Assembly (NCBI GenBank): GCA_003255025.1
Contig: QANY01011336.1
Span: 2,449,311-2,513,310, forward strand
DNA from: Datisca glomerata
Lineage: Eukaryota; Streptophyta; Magnoliopsida; Cucurbitales; Datiscaceae
DNA length: 64,000 bases
Reading direction: 5' to 3'
The notes beneath the pieces were generated by a model. That model saw only the letters and a program-made list of their open reading frames with translations. It was not told the DNA's origin and searched no databases. This document shows, piece by piece, positions 34,741-46,620 of this stretch. Numbering within the stretch: position 1 is the first letter of the stretch; each line of letters opens with the position of its first letter. The position numbers were made by a program, and so were the translations under genes.

Positions 34741-35131
34741 AAACAAAATTGACCTTCGGGACATGTTAGCATCTAGAGCTCTGCACTTAGATACAGAATT
34801 AAAACACCTGGCCGAAAAAGGTTACATAAGCCCATAATTCCAGAAAAAAGAGCAAGAACTCTCTCAGATTCAACAAGATATCTATTGGATTGAGGAAGAT
34901 ATGGTTAAGGAGAAATCTCAAACTCTTTATGATCCATATCATTCCTATCCCGTGAGCAATCAAACTCCTAGGTATCTCTCCTCTCCCATGCCTTATCCAA
35001 AAGCCTCCGATTATAATAATCTGTTCAAAATGCAGAAGAAAAAAGTTGAACCTTTTTGTTTCATTTTAAATAAAGAAAAGTACACCATCTTGTTCAATTT
35101 TGAAGAACTATTACCGCAATCATCTCGGTAG
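34741..35131 (+). pseudogene. unrecognised coding-like fragment
   Basis: A plus-strand frame is readable from about 34750 with one stop, then open 34901-35131. It has a Glu/Lys/Gln-rich, probably helical part (QKKEQELSQIQQDIYWIEED), then a Pro/Tyr-rich part (DPYHSYPVSNQTPRYLSSPM). I do not recognise a family. Base composition is less AT-rich than the surroundings, which suggests former coding sequence, possibly a retroelement gag. It is cut off near 35131, close to the N at 35170. Confidence 0.3.
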
Positions 35132-35179
35132 ACGTGTCGAGATGATCATGGTCATCTATTTTTTCACGGNGGATCTTGA

Positions 35180-36755
35180 AAAATATGAGAAACAACCATA
35201 TAGAAATTAGGAAACATATATTTTGAAGCGTGAAATTAAAAACCAAAGTCTCGTAATTTTCTTATTATTTCTCAAACCATCAATCAAAATCACGAGCGGG
35301 TGAACTCTAAAAAATATTAGACCAAAAACTAATTCATCTTTTTCTTCTTCCAAAATTTTGTTCGGCCAGAAAACATAGACTATATTAGATTTTTTTAGTC
35401 TCTTACATTCTTAAGGATCTTTTTCAATTTACCTAAACACTGGTAAAAAACTGTTATGATAAAATGGTTTTAAAACAGAAACATCTCTTCATTTGGGTTC
35501 CAATTTGTAACCCAGGTGAAAACAAACCAACAGTTGGGAATTTCTCAACCGTTTGTGTTTTTGTTTAATTTTAATTATAAATATAATAATTAAAATTAAA
35601 TAATTAAATTAATTTTAATTAATCATTGACCTTTTAGAATTAATACTGAGTTAGATTTTAGATCATTTGGTTGACTATAGAGTATCTACATTGAACCACT
35701 TATTTATTAAACAAGTCTCGTCATAATGTTATCTAAATCCTAAGGTAGTAATGGGACCATAAGGATAAAAATACATTTGGCTACATAATTAATAAACGCT
35801 ATCGATTAAACCTATAATCGAATTCATTAATTATTAATTACGATTAACTCCACTATAAAATCGTAATTGTACTATAAGTGTATTTTATATTACTCGACGT
35901 AACTATCATTGACTTATTATTCGTTATGTAATACCCCTCCATAATATAGTACCGAATATAATTAGGTTTATTACTATCGACCCAATATTTATACACATCT
36001 TCGTATCCTTAGGTTCCAAATTCATTCTATTAGTCAACTATGATAATTTTCATACTTGACGTCTCAAGTAAAATATTCAAATCTCTAGTATTCCGCTAGA
36101 GATACTAAGCACTTAGTTGATTGTGATCACATAAATGAATTATCTAAGAGCTACTATGTCACTTAATTAAAAGTATCTGTGGATTCTACTATTGGGAATC
36201 TAATGACTTACTATCTAATAAATTAGACATTCAACTTATGAAATATGTTGACTCATAGAGTCTCATTGTTAATAAATCAAAACAACAAAGTTATTATATA
36301 TAAGTACATAATTCTCTCAAGATTGAGAGCAATCATAAAATAATAGTAATGAGTCATGATTTCTATTTGATAGTACTTTACTGAAAATCAGACTCATTAT
36401 ATCATTCAATGCATTCTAAATGCACTAGTACATTAAATAGGTACTTCACCTAGTGACCAAGGTAAGACACTCTATATAATAGAGTTAATGTATTAAAGTA
36501 TTTTCATAGTAAATGGCTCAGCTTGACTAGACTGTGAAATTAAGTATTTACAAGTTATAAATGACTCTTAGTTAAATACATTGTTCCCATGAGCTAAATT
36601 CCATAAGACCCATAAATCAAGTACTATTATGCTTGTGGACTTTTTATAAGAATATATTACACATAATATAAGAATAAACTTTTTATTATTAATCAGAACT
36701 AAATGCCTCAATGAATACAATAAAATTTCAGTTCTTTTAGTGCACAATCCTAACA
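35180..36755 (-). repeat. 3' LTR of copia B (left limit approximate)
   Basis: On the minus strand it starts TGTTAGGATTGTGCAC right after a purine tract (plus 36756-36770, atttcccacttgccc), as expected for a copia 3' LTR. No second copy exists in the window to fix the other end. I place it near the N at 35170. The open frame 36568-36756 is LTR sequence. Confidence 0.55.
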
Positions 36756-36769
36756 ATTTCCCACTTGCC

Positions 36770-38691
36770 CTAAAACACGTCTACAACTAGTTTAACCTTC
36801 ATGTTCTCTACATGTGGCCCAAAAACATTTGTGGCTAAAGTCTTTATAAACGGGTCTGCTAGGTTCTACCGCTGAAATAATCTAGTTGAAATTTGAATCC
36901 ACATACCCAACTAGTATGAGATTCTCACCGTGATAGAGAAGTACATAATCTCTTATTTTGCTAAGATACTTGAGTATATGCTTCACAACTATCCAGTAAA
37001 ATCCTCTAAGATTTAAATGATATCTAATGACAATGCCTACTATGAAATATACATCCGGTGTATAATATAACATACTTAAGACTTCCCACAATCGAAAGCA
37101 AAGGAACTGTCTCCATGTTACTTATTCCATCCTATATCATAAGACACTAACAAAATACATAGATTCCAAACCTAAAAGGGTAACAATCCATTTCTTGGAA
37201 TGTTGCATTGCACACCTATACAACATATTATTATCTACGCAGTTCAGGATAAAACATGATTCTATATTTAAGTCTCAAAAGAACTTAATTCTTAGAATGA
37301 ATACCATTTTTCCAAAGTCTTTAATATCATAAATTTAGACAAAAATGGCTTTATAGTTGGCATTTAATTCTACATCGTTCCTGATTATAAAATGTCATCT
37401 ACATAAAACACCAAGAAAAATATTATGTTCATTCCTTTCTCTCGTACTGACATGACTCATTATGACCTTGATCAAAATCAAAGCTTTGATTGCATGATCA
37501 ATATAATGTTGTAAATCCTTAACGCATGCTTAAGTACATGTCTGGACTAATGCATAATGTATATCATAATTTCTGGCCTTTAGCGTCAAATCTAAAAATT
37601 GAGACATAAAGATATTCACCTCAAGATCATCATACAAGATAACGCTCTTGACATCCATTTGTCAAAACTCGTAAACTATATGAGCTATAATTGATACAAT
37701 ATCTTTATAGACATGATCATGGCTATTAGTGAAAATAATCTGCTATACTCAATACACTCTATATGAATATGCCATTTCACACTAAGTCTTGTCTTAAAGG
37801 TCTTGACCTTATGTCTATGTCTCGATTCTTCTTGTAGATCTTCGGCTCCCAATACTTTAGGGATTCTCAAGGTTCCATACTCCATTAGAGTTAATGAAAT
37901 CATTTTCAAATTTCATTGCTTAAATCCAATGATTTACTTTGCATCATTTATAACCTTCATGCAGTTGATGGGATCTGAGTCATGTTCCTTTGAGATGGAC
38001 TCAAAAGTCTCTCTCTTGAACATGAATCTCCTAGTTTGTCGTGAATCCCCCACTACGACCTTGCATTTTGTAGTGTTTCAAATTTATCTCATTTTTCGCC
38101 AGGATTAGCATAACAGACTCTCATAGGAACATTCATTTCTCATATGAATGAGAAACGCTCCCACTATATAAGGTTGTGTAGTACTAAGAAGTACTTCCTT
38201 ATTATCTCTTTACTAACGGGATTCTAACTAACTTATGGACTTATCATTTACGGAGTGGATTGCATGACACATACATTATCAAAAAATTCTTCCAAGTTTG
38301 TGTTGCATCTAGATATTCCTTTTGAAATATAGTATTCTTCCAAGAATACATTGTTTATACTTACAAACACTTCCCATTCTTGGTACTATAAAAAACAAAT
38401 AACCCAGTCCCCTTTTTGCATAGCCTACAACTAGATATCATTTTGATCCACCATCTAGCTTGACATCATTCTCTTTTAGCACGTGTGATGGACATCCACA
38501 TATATGAAGATTACGTAAACTAGGTTTACGAATATTCCATAATTCTTGTGGTGTTTCAGGTACTGCCATGAATGATATTAGATTCAAAATGCATCATCTA
38601 TAAAGTTAATCCTAAAAAAGAAAATAGGCCTGTTAAATAACTAAACATAGATCTCATCACGTTAAAATAAAACATTTCTCCATTATATTAT
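36770..38691 (-). pseudogene. copia B RNase H, RT and integrase-end remnant
   Basis: The clearest piece is minus-strand 36882-37091, with RYHLNLRGFYWIVVKHILKY, LSKIRDYVLLY and GYVDSNFN, the stretch between the copia RT and RNase H. RT remnants follow in broken frames to about 38200. At 38480-38600 the integrase C-terminal text KPSLRNLHICGCPSHVLKEN is readable. Element C begins directly at 38692. Confidence 0.7.
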
Positions 38692-40570
38692 TGTTGGAAT
38701 TATGTCCATAAAGTATGGTATAATAACTATTTATGAGTCTTTAGTTATTTCTCTGACATTTTGTATTACTGAATTTATGAGTGATGAAAGTTTTTCTTTT
38801 AATTAAAGTGTGTAAAAATTTACTCAAGTCTTGAAACTATTGCCAACGTAAGAAGAGTAAATACTAAGGGGTCTTTAAGAAAAACTCTTCTGAAATAGTT
38901 TAGAACGCTATTCATAGTCTTAGGATTGACTAGGCAATCGAGTCTGATTACGACTGTTATGTTGAACCAAGAGATGTCGGTCTTGGGGCATGGGAGTGGG
39001 GACTCTAACGGTTGACCTAGACATGTTTTGTGAAATTTTTTGAATAGGCCAATAACAAATTAGTTTAGAGTAAAATCGTTTATTTAGCTCTAAATCTAAT
39101 TGTTACACCTTAAAAATATTTTCATAATTACTTTAATCCTGAGGTGAATATGAAACTTGACCTAGTTAGTTACGATCTTTGATTCGTTAAAAGAGTGAAT
39201 TTGATTTGTCTGACAATATCTCGGTTGTTGGGATTATGATTCAACTATGTTAGAGTTGCGTGATTCACAGATATTGAAATTCGTTGTTAGATTGTAAAAT
39301 GCAACAATATCACATTATGCTTTATTAATGGATGTGTGAATAAATTAACTTAACCAGATACTCGATGAAATGTATCATTAAATAAGACTTGGGGAATCGT
39401 ATAAGACAATTCACTATTATGTTTTTCTTATTCACAATCAATAAATGAGCTAATGAAATAATAAAAATAGGGGTAAAATAGTAATTTTACATTCTAATAT
39501 TGTTACTGATATTCATGAAGGATAATTTGTTAAAATATTCTGTGGAACGTGAAATAAAAGTGTTTATTTGCACCAATAGAAACTACAACGTGCATGAATC
39601 CAGAGTTGATTCAGCATCGAACTTATAGTGGAGTCGTACGATGTTAGGATTAAATAGGTCGAGAATGTATAGAGATAAATTTATTGGATATTTGAATCCT
39701 ATAACTTTATTCATGGGGGTCCATTCGGTCTCACGAGTAGCTCATGAGGACAGGAATAGAAGAAATAACATCAGTTGGACCAAAATATGTTTTGAGCCAA
39801 AGTGTATTTTCAAAAGCCATATGTGATGGGTGTTGTCACTTAATTAGTGAAGAGCAATTAATTGATGTTCAAATTAATTAATTAATTAATTTTTTAATTA
39901 TTAGATAATTAGTAAATAAGAGAAATTAATTAATCAATCGATAGAGATCAATTTAAATTTATCAAGTTTGGGTTAATGAATTTAGACATAATATTGACTT
40001 TGATGAGAGATGCAATTTTCAACAATTATAGATTATGTGGGTGAATTTTAAAAATTACACATATTGGGGTATATATGAAAATTTTAAAATTATTATATAT
40101 GAGATGGCATTACAGTTGCCTCCCTAAGTGTGTTTACACAACCCTAATCACACAAAGCGGAAAAAAGTTTCTCTCCCTCTCCTACTATTGCCGCTGAATT
40201 CATAGAGGAAGAAAATTTCTTCCTCGGTTGTTTTAAGAGCCCATACTCAGTTAGTTCCTAATGACGTCTGTGCAAAATATACTTCTGAATCCAACAAGTG
40301 GTTGTTGGTGCGAAGACTAATTGAAGTTTTTGGATTTGAAGATAAAAAACGTGAAACATTTAATAAGGATTCCACCAATTCAGAAAGTCTCCGATACAAC
40401 GAAAATGTATAAATCATTTCTACCTCTTTTGAATACGTTTAACTTTGCATGCATAATCAGATGTATGATTTTAGTATTTAATATGATTAAATCGGTTGAT
40501 GTAAATTTTTTTGATATTCCGTCCACGAATCGTTCGTGGTTCAATTATATTTCCTCAAAATTTTTTGATT
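38692..40570 (+). repeat. 5' LTR of copia C
   Basis: It starts tgttggaattatgtccataa. The right end has lost about 13 bases compared with the other LTRs (ttcctcaaaattttttgatt instead of a gatccaaca ending). The antisense frame typical of this family is open only for its last ~50 codons here. The 37 bases at 40006-40042 recur next to the N at 22737. Confidence 0.85.
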
Positions 40571-40571
40571 A

Positions 40572-40584
40572 TGGTATCATAGCC
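40572..40584 (+). other. primer-binding site of copia C
   Basis: tggtatcatagcc, just inside the 5' LTR, corresponds to the initiator-Met tRNA 3' end with the same single change as in element A. Confidence 0.75.
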
Positions 40585-40834
40585 TTGATTTATTGATTAT
40601 GCATATTATGTGATTAAACGTATGTATCGTTGGATGTTGTGATATTGCCATATTTTTGTGTCGTAGATTCAAAATTATTTTGAATATGTTTTATGAATGG
40701 ATACGGATCTATTGGCTCTAGGCATTTTGTTTTTCAATTATAGAATTGATGTACGCCAAAATTGAGGCATAGGATTTTATGTAATTTATTTTCTTGCAAA
40801 AGTTGTATTTTTTTAAATTCCATGTAATTAATCA

Positions 40835-43200
40835 CCGCCTCAAAAAGTCACTGTCAAAACCGCTACTTTTACTGTCACCATCACTGTTGTTGTCGCCAGT
40901 CGCCGCCACCGCCGCCCTGCCACCACCCTTCGTCGTGCCGCGCCACCTTCTACTGTCCACTGATGCGCCCTCTGTGGTGACCCTGCTTTTTTCAGAAAAT
41001 ATAGACACAAGGAATGAGGATTTCCAAAAGGCGTTTGACAAAGTGAATAAATATCTATTCAATCCTCTTATCCTGGTACCACCAACGCCATGTCGAACTC
41101 TCTTGATGTATCTGTCAGTAATGAAAGCATCCATGAGTTCTATCCTTGGTAATCACGATGAAAGGGGTAGGAAAGAAAGAGTGATATACTATCTCAGCAT
41201 GAGACAAACAAGGTATACGGTTCTAGAAAAAAGCTGTTATCGCTTACATGGTCCTCGTAACGCCTATGCCACTACATGTTGAACTATACGACCATGCTGA
41301 TTGCAAGGATGGACCACTTCTATCTTTGAAAATCCAGCCTTCACGGGCCGTACAGCAAGGTGGCAGATGTGACTCTGAGAGTTCGATATTGTGTACATCA
41401 CCCAGAAGCCATAAATGAGTAATGCAAGGGGTAAGCAATAGTAGACCACCAATGGATCATTGTGTGCCTGAATATGAGCTTTCTTTTATTAGTAAGGTGA
41501 GTAGAGTGAAGGATGAAGCTATTATATTTACGGTAGGTGAAGAAGAAGATGAAACCCCTCATGAATTGAACTTCGTTGCCTTCCCGCGCGCGAAGTGAAT
41601 TGGCGTACTGTGGATCAATTTCGAGGCGGGGAGTGAAGAGAGCGAGGGACATCATAAATAATACCTTCCACTCCTACTTTTTCCACTTCGCATATGGGCT
41701 TTACATTCTCTATGACGTCAACCACAAGTTTGATTACATCGCGTTCAATTTGAGCTGGGCGATGAAAAGTTTGATAAAAACAATAGCACAAACTCTCGTT
41801 ATTTTACCTTATTTCATGCGAAAGTTGACTAACTTTTTGATAATTTTTTTGCTCACCATCCAAGCCCCCCATATAGCTTAGAATTTCTGAGTAATTGGAA
41901 GCCTCTTTCGATGATGAGGCCGATAAATTTATATTACGCAATCGTTACTGTCCATCTTTATCAGCCACTTCCTTCTTTACCTCTTTCCTTTCAGAGTTTA
42001 CCACTCTTCATAGCTTCTTGAACTTTTTTACGGTCTCGCTCCCTGAGTATACACTCTCGTGTCATACGAATTTGCCCCGTCATCAGGGCCTCCCCTTTCC
42101 TATGACCAACAAGTCCTCACACCAAGCAGTCCGGCCTCCACCTACATCAACCCTCCGTCGGGTGGAAATAGTTGTTGGAGCTGGTTTTGAAATTCCATCC
42201 AGAACCAGGATCGCTCCGTGTGATCTCAGTTGGTTTGGCTGCGACTAAACCGTCTCTTCAACTTCTTTACCGCGGACTCCAGAACACATTTGGTTGGCTG
42301 TATAACAACGTTGATTTAGATCAAGTAATTTATTGGGGATTCATCCATACTAGTTGCCAAAACCATTGAAAATCTCATTGATATTAAGTTAGTTTTCTAA
42401 CCATTTTTATTCATCATTATTATTACTTGTAATTCTCTAGGAGTCATGTTTAACCTTGAATGATATTAAGAGATTCTACAGCAATAGTCCCTCTGACTCG
42501 GAAAGTAATAATGAGATGTAATGCATATATGAGGAACCATGACATTTCTGCGTTGTCACGGAAAAAGTTTAAAACTAGAATTCGCAAGGAATTCTATCCC
42601 ATTGGCTTTGAGGAAGACTAGTAGATTCGATGGCAGTGCGCTAGGGAAAGGGCCAAGCTATACAAGAAGACCCCCATTAAAATACTAAACAAAGGGTTCC
42701 ACAAGCAAGATATTATTCTGGGGATCTCCTCAAGACAAAGCTATTACTAAGAAATGTAACTAACATCTTTTTAGGCTTTCCTAAAAGAAATCCTGACTTA
42801 AAGAAATTCAAAGATTGAGAAATCCTTAAATCATGAAATTGTGACAACATAAAAAGAAAGGTAAGAGTGCTTTTAGGTGATTGCTTGAACTAGGGTAGGA
42901 GTCCAATAGCTCTGTACGTTGGCGGCACTAGAAAATGGAGGAACTCGTTGTGGTTGAATTCTGTTCAACAACCCAAGGATTTGGAGCACATCTTTTGTTA
43001 TTTTGTAATCCCCAGGGTATGATACCTTATAGCTTCACAGTTATAAGTCATTTTCTCATTACTTTGGGTCTCTCATTTTTTTATTTTTATTGGTATTACT
43101 ATAGAGGGGTTTCAAAGAATTGGGCATCATTTTTTAAGCTTCTCATTACCTGCAAAACAATTAGGGTTTAGGAAAGACTGTGATGTTTCGCAAAAATCCT
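40835..43200 (+). mobile_element. foreign insert in the leader of copia C
   Basis: Alignment with element A's leader holds for 40585-40830 and again from about 43490, leaving roughly 2.4 kb without a counterpart. It begins with a GC-rich (cgccgccaccgccg) stretch, contains a Ty3/gypsy Tat pol fragment (40980-41440), and then has sequence I do not recognise. One readable piece near 42590 is RKEFYPIGFEED, followed after two stops by IRWQCARERAKLYKKT. Ends and mechanism are unresolved. Confidence 0.5.
40980..41440 (+). pseudogene. Ty3/gypsy Tat-lineage RT/RNase H fragment
   Basis: The frame 40794-41282 contains EDFQKAFDKVNKYLFNPLIL, VPPTPCR, LYLS-like text (LLMYLSVMKAS) and LGNHDERGRKERVIYYLS, matching the RT-to-RNase H junction of Tat/Ogre gypsy elements, where QKAF..IK.YL..PP.LVPP and GQHDE.GRKE.AIYYLSK are conserved. 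After two frameshifts it continues as MDHFYL.. and ENPAFTGRTARWQM, then EFDIVYITQK near 41370-41400. RT catalytic motifs upstream are missing. It is the only gypsy coding sequence seen and could come from the same lineage as the solo LTR at 17110. Confidence 0.8.
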
Positions 43201-43224
43201 AATCTCATATTTTATCTTTAAAAT

Positions 43225-43460
43225 TTTGAATTTTGAATTTTAGATTTTAAACGGATAAAAGATAATTAAGATAAAAAAATAATTATCTAATTTTATCTTT
43301 TTATGATTTAAATTTTGAATTCAAAAGATAATTATCTATTTTATCCTTTTATCTTTTGGACTTTGAATTCAAAAGGATAATTATCCATTTTATCTACTTT
43401 ATCTTTTGAATTTTGAATTTAAAAGAATTATATATTTATCATTTTATCTTTTGTATTCGA
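43225..43460 (+). repeat. ~58 bp diverged tandem repeats in the C leader
   Basis: Words such as aattatctattttatc, ttttatcttttg and ttgaattcaaaagataatta repeat about four times with 55-60 bp spacing. Element A has a different short array at the comparable place. Confidence 0.65.
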
Positions 43461-44259
43461 AGTTTAAAAAAAATTAAAGAGATTATTTAATTAGAAAAAT
43501 TGTTTTGATCAAAATTTTGAATTTTGAAATTGAGACTGCACTGTTGTAAAGAGTTAGAAAATTGGTGAAACTTCCTGAAGGATAAGAAGACTATTACATA
43601 TGCCATGAAGACTAGTATTTAAATTAATTATAATTTATTTATTATTCTTTTTTGGGTTGTAATTAGAAATGAACCAATATGGAGATTAATTTTGAATGAA
43701 TGATTTATTATTAATCATATGACATGCCATATAAAAATAGGGATATATCAATATCAAAATGTCAGGTAGCATGTACTACATCATTGTAGTTGTAATTTAA
43801 ATATAATGTGAATTTTATAAAAGTTATAAATTTTAAATTGGGATTTAATTTTTATAAAAGTTTATAATTTTTTAAACTTATTTTTTCTAAATTAATAACG
43901 AGTTATAAATTTTGAAAAAACAACAAAAAATCCATTTTTCCAAAAACTAAGTTGGAAAATCGTTTACGTTCGTTCCCAAGGTGCCCAATGTAAACTTGAT
44001 CATGGCACGAAGAATTATTTATAACCACCTCTTCAGTGGGAGAAACTTAGAATCGTGTCACTTTGAGTCATCAAGTTGGTTAAGAAGCTAAAGCTTATAA
44101 AGGAAGTGGTGAGGCAAGACCGTTCTTAGACAGACTATTAGTTCATGGAAACCTTTCAAGCCGATGTGTTGGTAATATTTAGGTATTTGCATCATGCATA
44201 ATACATTCCTAAATGATTGAGTATTTATTTACATAGCTTTATTATTCTTTTCAGTAATC

Positions 44260-45040
44260 ATGTCGCTATCCCTTCTCTCAAGTATCTTAAATGCGAACAA
44301 ACTTACTAGTGAAAATTACATGGATTGGAAACGTAATCTTGATATTGTGCTGATGGTAGAAAGAACAAGTTCATGCTCACCATTCCTTGTCCTCTTGAGC
44401 CTATTCCTGAATCGACTCAAGAGGAAAATGAGGCTTATGCTTCACAGCTGTGTTCTGATGAGACCACCAGATGTTATATCTTGGTTTCTGTTAGCAATGT
44501 GTTGCAACAACAACATCAGAACATGGAAACTACCGTTGATATGATGTTGAACATCACCAAAATGTTCGGAGATCAGGGTCGTCAAGCTAAATAGGGTGCT
44601 GTGTGAAACTTCATGAACTACGAGATGAAATCTGGAACTCTTGTCAGAGAACATATGATGTTGATCATTAGTTATCTAAATGAGATGGAGATCATGGGTG
44701 CTAAGGTGGATAGCGGGACACAAATTGATACGATCCTTGAGACTTTACCTGACACTTTTGAGAACTTCAAACTTAATTATTCGATGAATAAATTGAGGTA
44801 CTCACTTCCTGAGCTGATGAAGGAACTGCAAGATACTGAGACCCTGTTTCTGAAGGGCAAGTGAAAGACTAGAGAAGCAAACTTTACTAAAAGCAAGCCT
44901 TCCACCTCTGGTGCAAAAAAGAAACATAGGAGAGGTTCGAAGAAGGCTAAGAAGCAGAACTCAAAAGCTGGCCATTGGAAATGCAACTGCCCAGACTATC
45001 TCAAGGAGTTGAGATCTAAAGGTAATAGTACTTATTACTG
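44260..45040 (+). pseudogene. copia C gag remnant
   Basis: 44260-44544 begins MSLSLLSSILNANKLTSENY and MDWKRNLDIVLMVE, the typical start of this copia gag. It shifts frame to 44373-44594 (PCPLEPIPESTQEENEAYAS) and then to 44613-44864 (TLVREHMMLIISYLNEMEIM, SLPELMKELQ). A zinc-knuckle remnant, KAGHWKCNCPDYLKEL, follows at about 44955-45010 but has lost its first Cys pair. Element A's gag is the closest relative. Confidence 0.85.
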
Positions 45041-46620
45041 AGGTCTGTTATGTGGCTAACTCTACCTTTCATGGATTGTAGACTCTGCAATCACTAACCA
45101 TATATGTTGTTCCCTGTAGGGGTTTAGGGAAATCAGAAGGCTTGATGAGGGCGAGTTCAACTTCTGTTGGGGAAATGGAGCACTAGTATAGGCTGTATCT
45201 ATGAGAACTATTAAATTGTCATTTGATAACAGTATTATGGGTTTACATGATTTTTGTTATATCCTGGTTTTTTGGGAAGAACCTTATTTCAGTAGTTAGT
45301 TTAATTGAGCAAGGATTCAGTTTGAATTTCATTGATAAACATATTGGTATTTTTAGAAATGGCAGCTTAATTACTTGCATGTTTAATAAATAAACTATTT
45401 TACGTAAAACAAATAGTTCCAATGATATGTGACACTAAAGTAAATATTGATTTACAAAGAGATAGTAAAAGGCTGAAGTCTAACTCAACTGATCTAACCT
45501 ACTTCTGGCACTTACGTATTGGCCACATTAGCCTGGACATGAATAAAAGACTTGAAAATGATGGTCCATTGCAAACTTTAAGTGTGAGATTATTACCCAC
45601 ATGCGAATCCTATCTAGAAGGTAAAATGACCAAGAGACTATTTTCAGTGAAGAGTGAAAGAGCCACTCAATGCCTTGAACTCATACATATTGATGTATGT
45701 GGGCCATTGAATATCCAAGCAAGAGGAGGTTATAAATATCTTGTAACCTTCACTGATGATTACTCACATTTTTGACATATTTATCTAATGTACCAAAAGT
45801 ATGAAACCTTGGAAAAGTTCAAGGAGTACAAGGCTATGGTCAAAAAGCAATTAGAGAAACAAATCAAAACATTACGATCTGATTGTGGTGAAGAGTACTT
45901 GCTAAGAGAGTTTGAAAACTTTCTTACAGAAGAAGGTATTCTTTCTCATCTTACCGTACCTGGCACTCCAGAACAGCATGGTGTGTCAGAGAGAAGGAAT
46001 CGAACTCTGGTGGTTATGGTTAGATCCATGATGAGTCACTCTTCCCTCCCAGATTCATTCTGGGGATATGCCTTGGAAACATCAGCATTCATTCTGAACC
46101 AAGTTTTGTCGAAGACAGTGCCTGACACACCATATAAAAGATGGAAAGGACGAAAGTCGTCCGTTAACCACTTCAGAATATAGGGGTGCCCAGCACATGT
46201 TCTGGAACAGAAGACAAGAAAGTTGGCCAGTCGATCAAAGTTATGCATGTTTGTAGGATATTCCAAATGAATGAATGGGTATGGCTTTTATAGTTCGGCA
46301 AATAAGAAAACATTCATAAGCAAGAATGCACGTTTTCTTGAAGAATGTTATATAAGAAGTGTGAAGCTGAGAAGCACTCTTATGTTAGAGAAATTATTGA
46401 GTGAAAGGACACCGACTCCCCAATAAAGAACTGATTTTGATTCAATAATGGAAGAACCATAACCTATGGAGCCTCGACGTAGTGGGAGGGTTGTGAGATA
46501 GCCTGACAGGTACATATCTTATGAAGATGCCTTAACAACACTATCAGATAAGGATTATGATGAACTTGTCTCCTACTCACAGGTCATGACTGGTCCTGAA
46601 GAAAACCTATGGAATATTTA
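45040..46620 (+). pseudogene. copia C protease and integrase remnant
   Basis: Protease text lies around 45060-45300 in shifting frames. 45422-45775 holds the GAG-pre-integrase finger (WHLRIGHIS, then C.SYLEGKMTKRLF) and the integrase start (HIDVCGPLNIQARGGYKYLV) with the first catalytic Asp. After a TGA at 45773-45775, 45788-46183 continues with LRSDCGEEY (second Asp) and [14 protein letters not shown] (catalytic Glu). The TGA stands where element A has TGG. The rest of the integrase and linker runs to about 46620. Each catalytic residue is still readable, but the frame is not continuous. Confidence 0.85.

Noticed and set aside
40832..41134. Minus-strand 100-codon frame
   Set aside because: Antisense to the gypsy Tat RT/RNase H fragment, whose plus-strand reading matches a known family.
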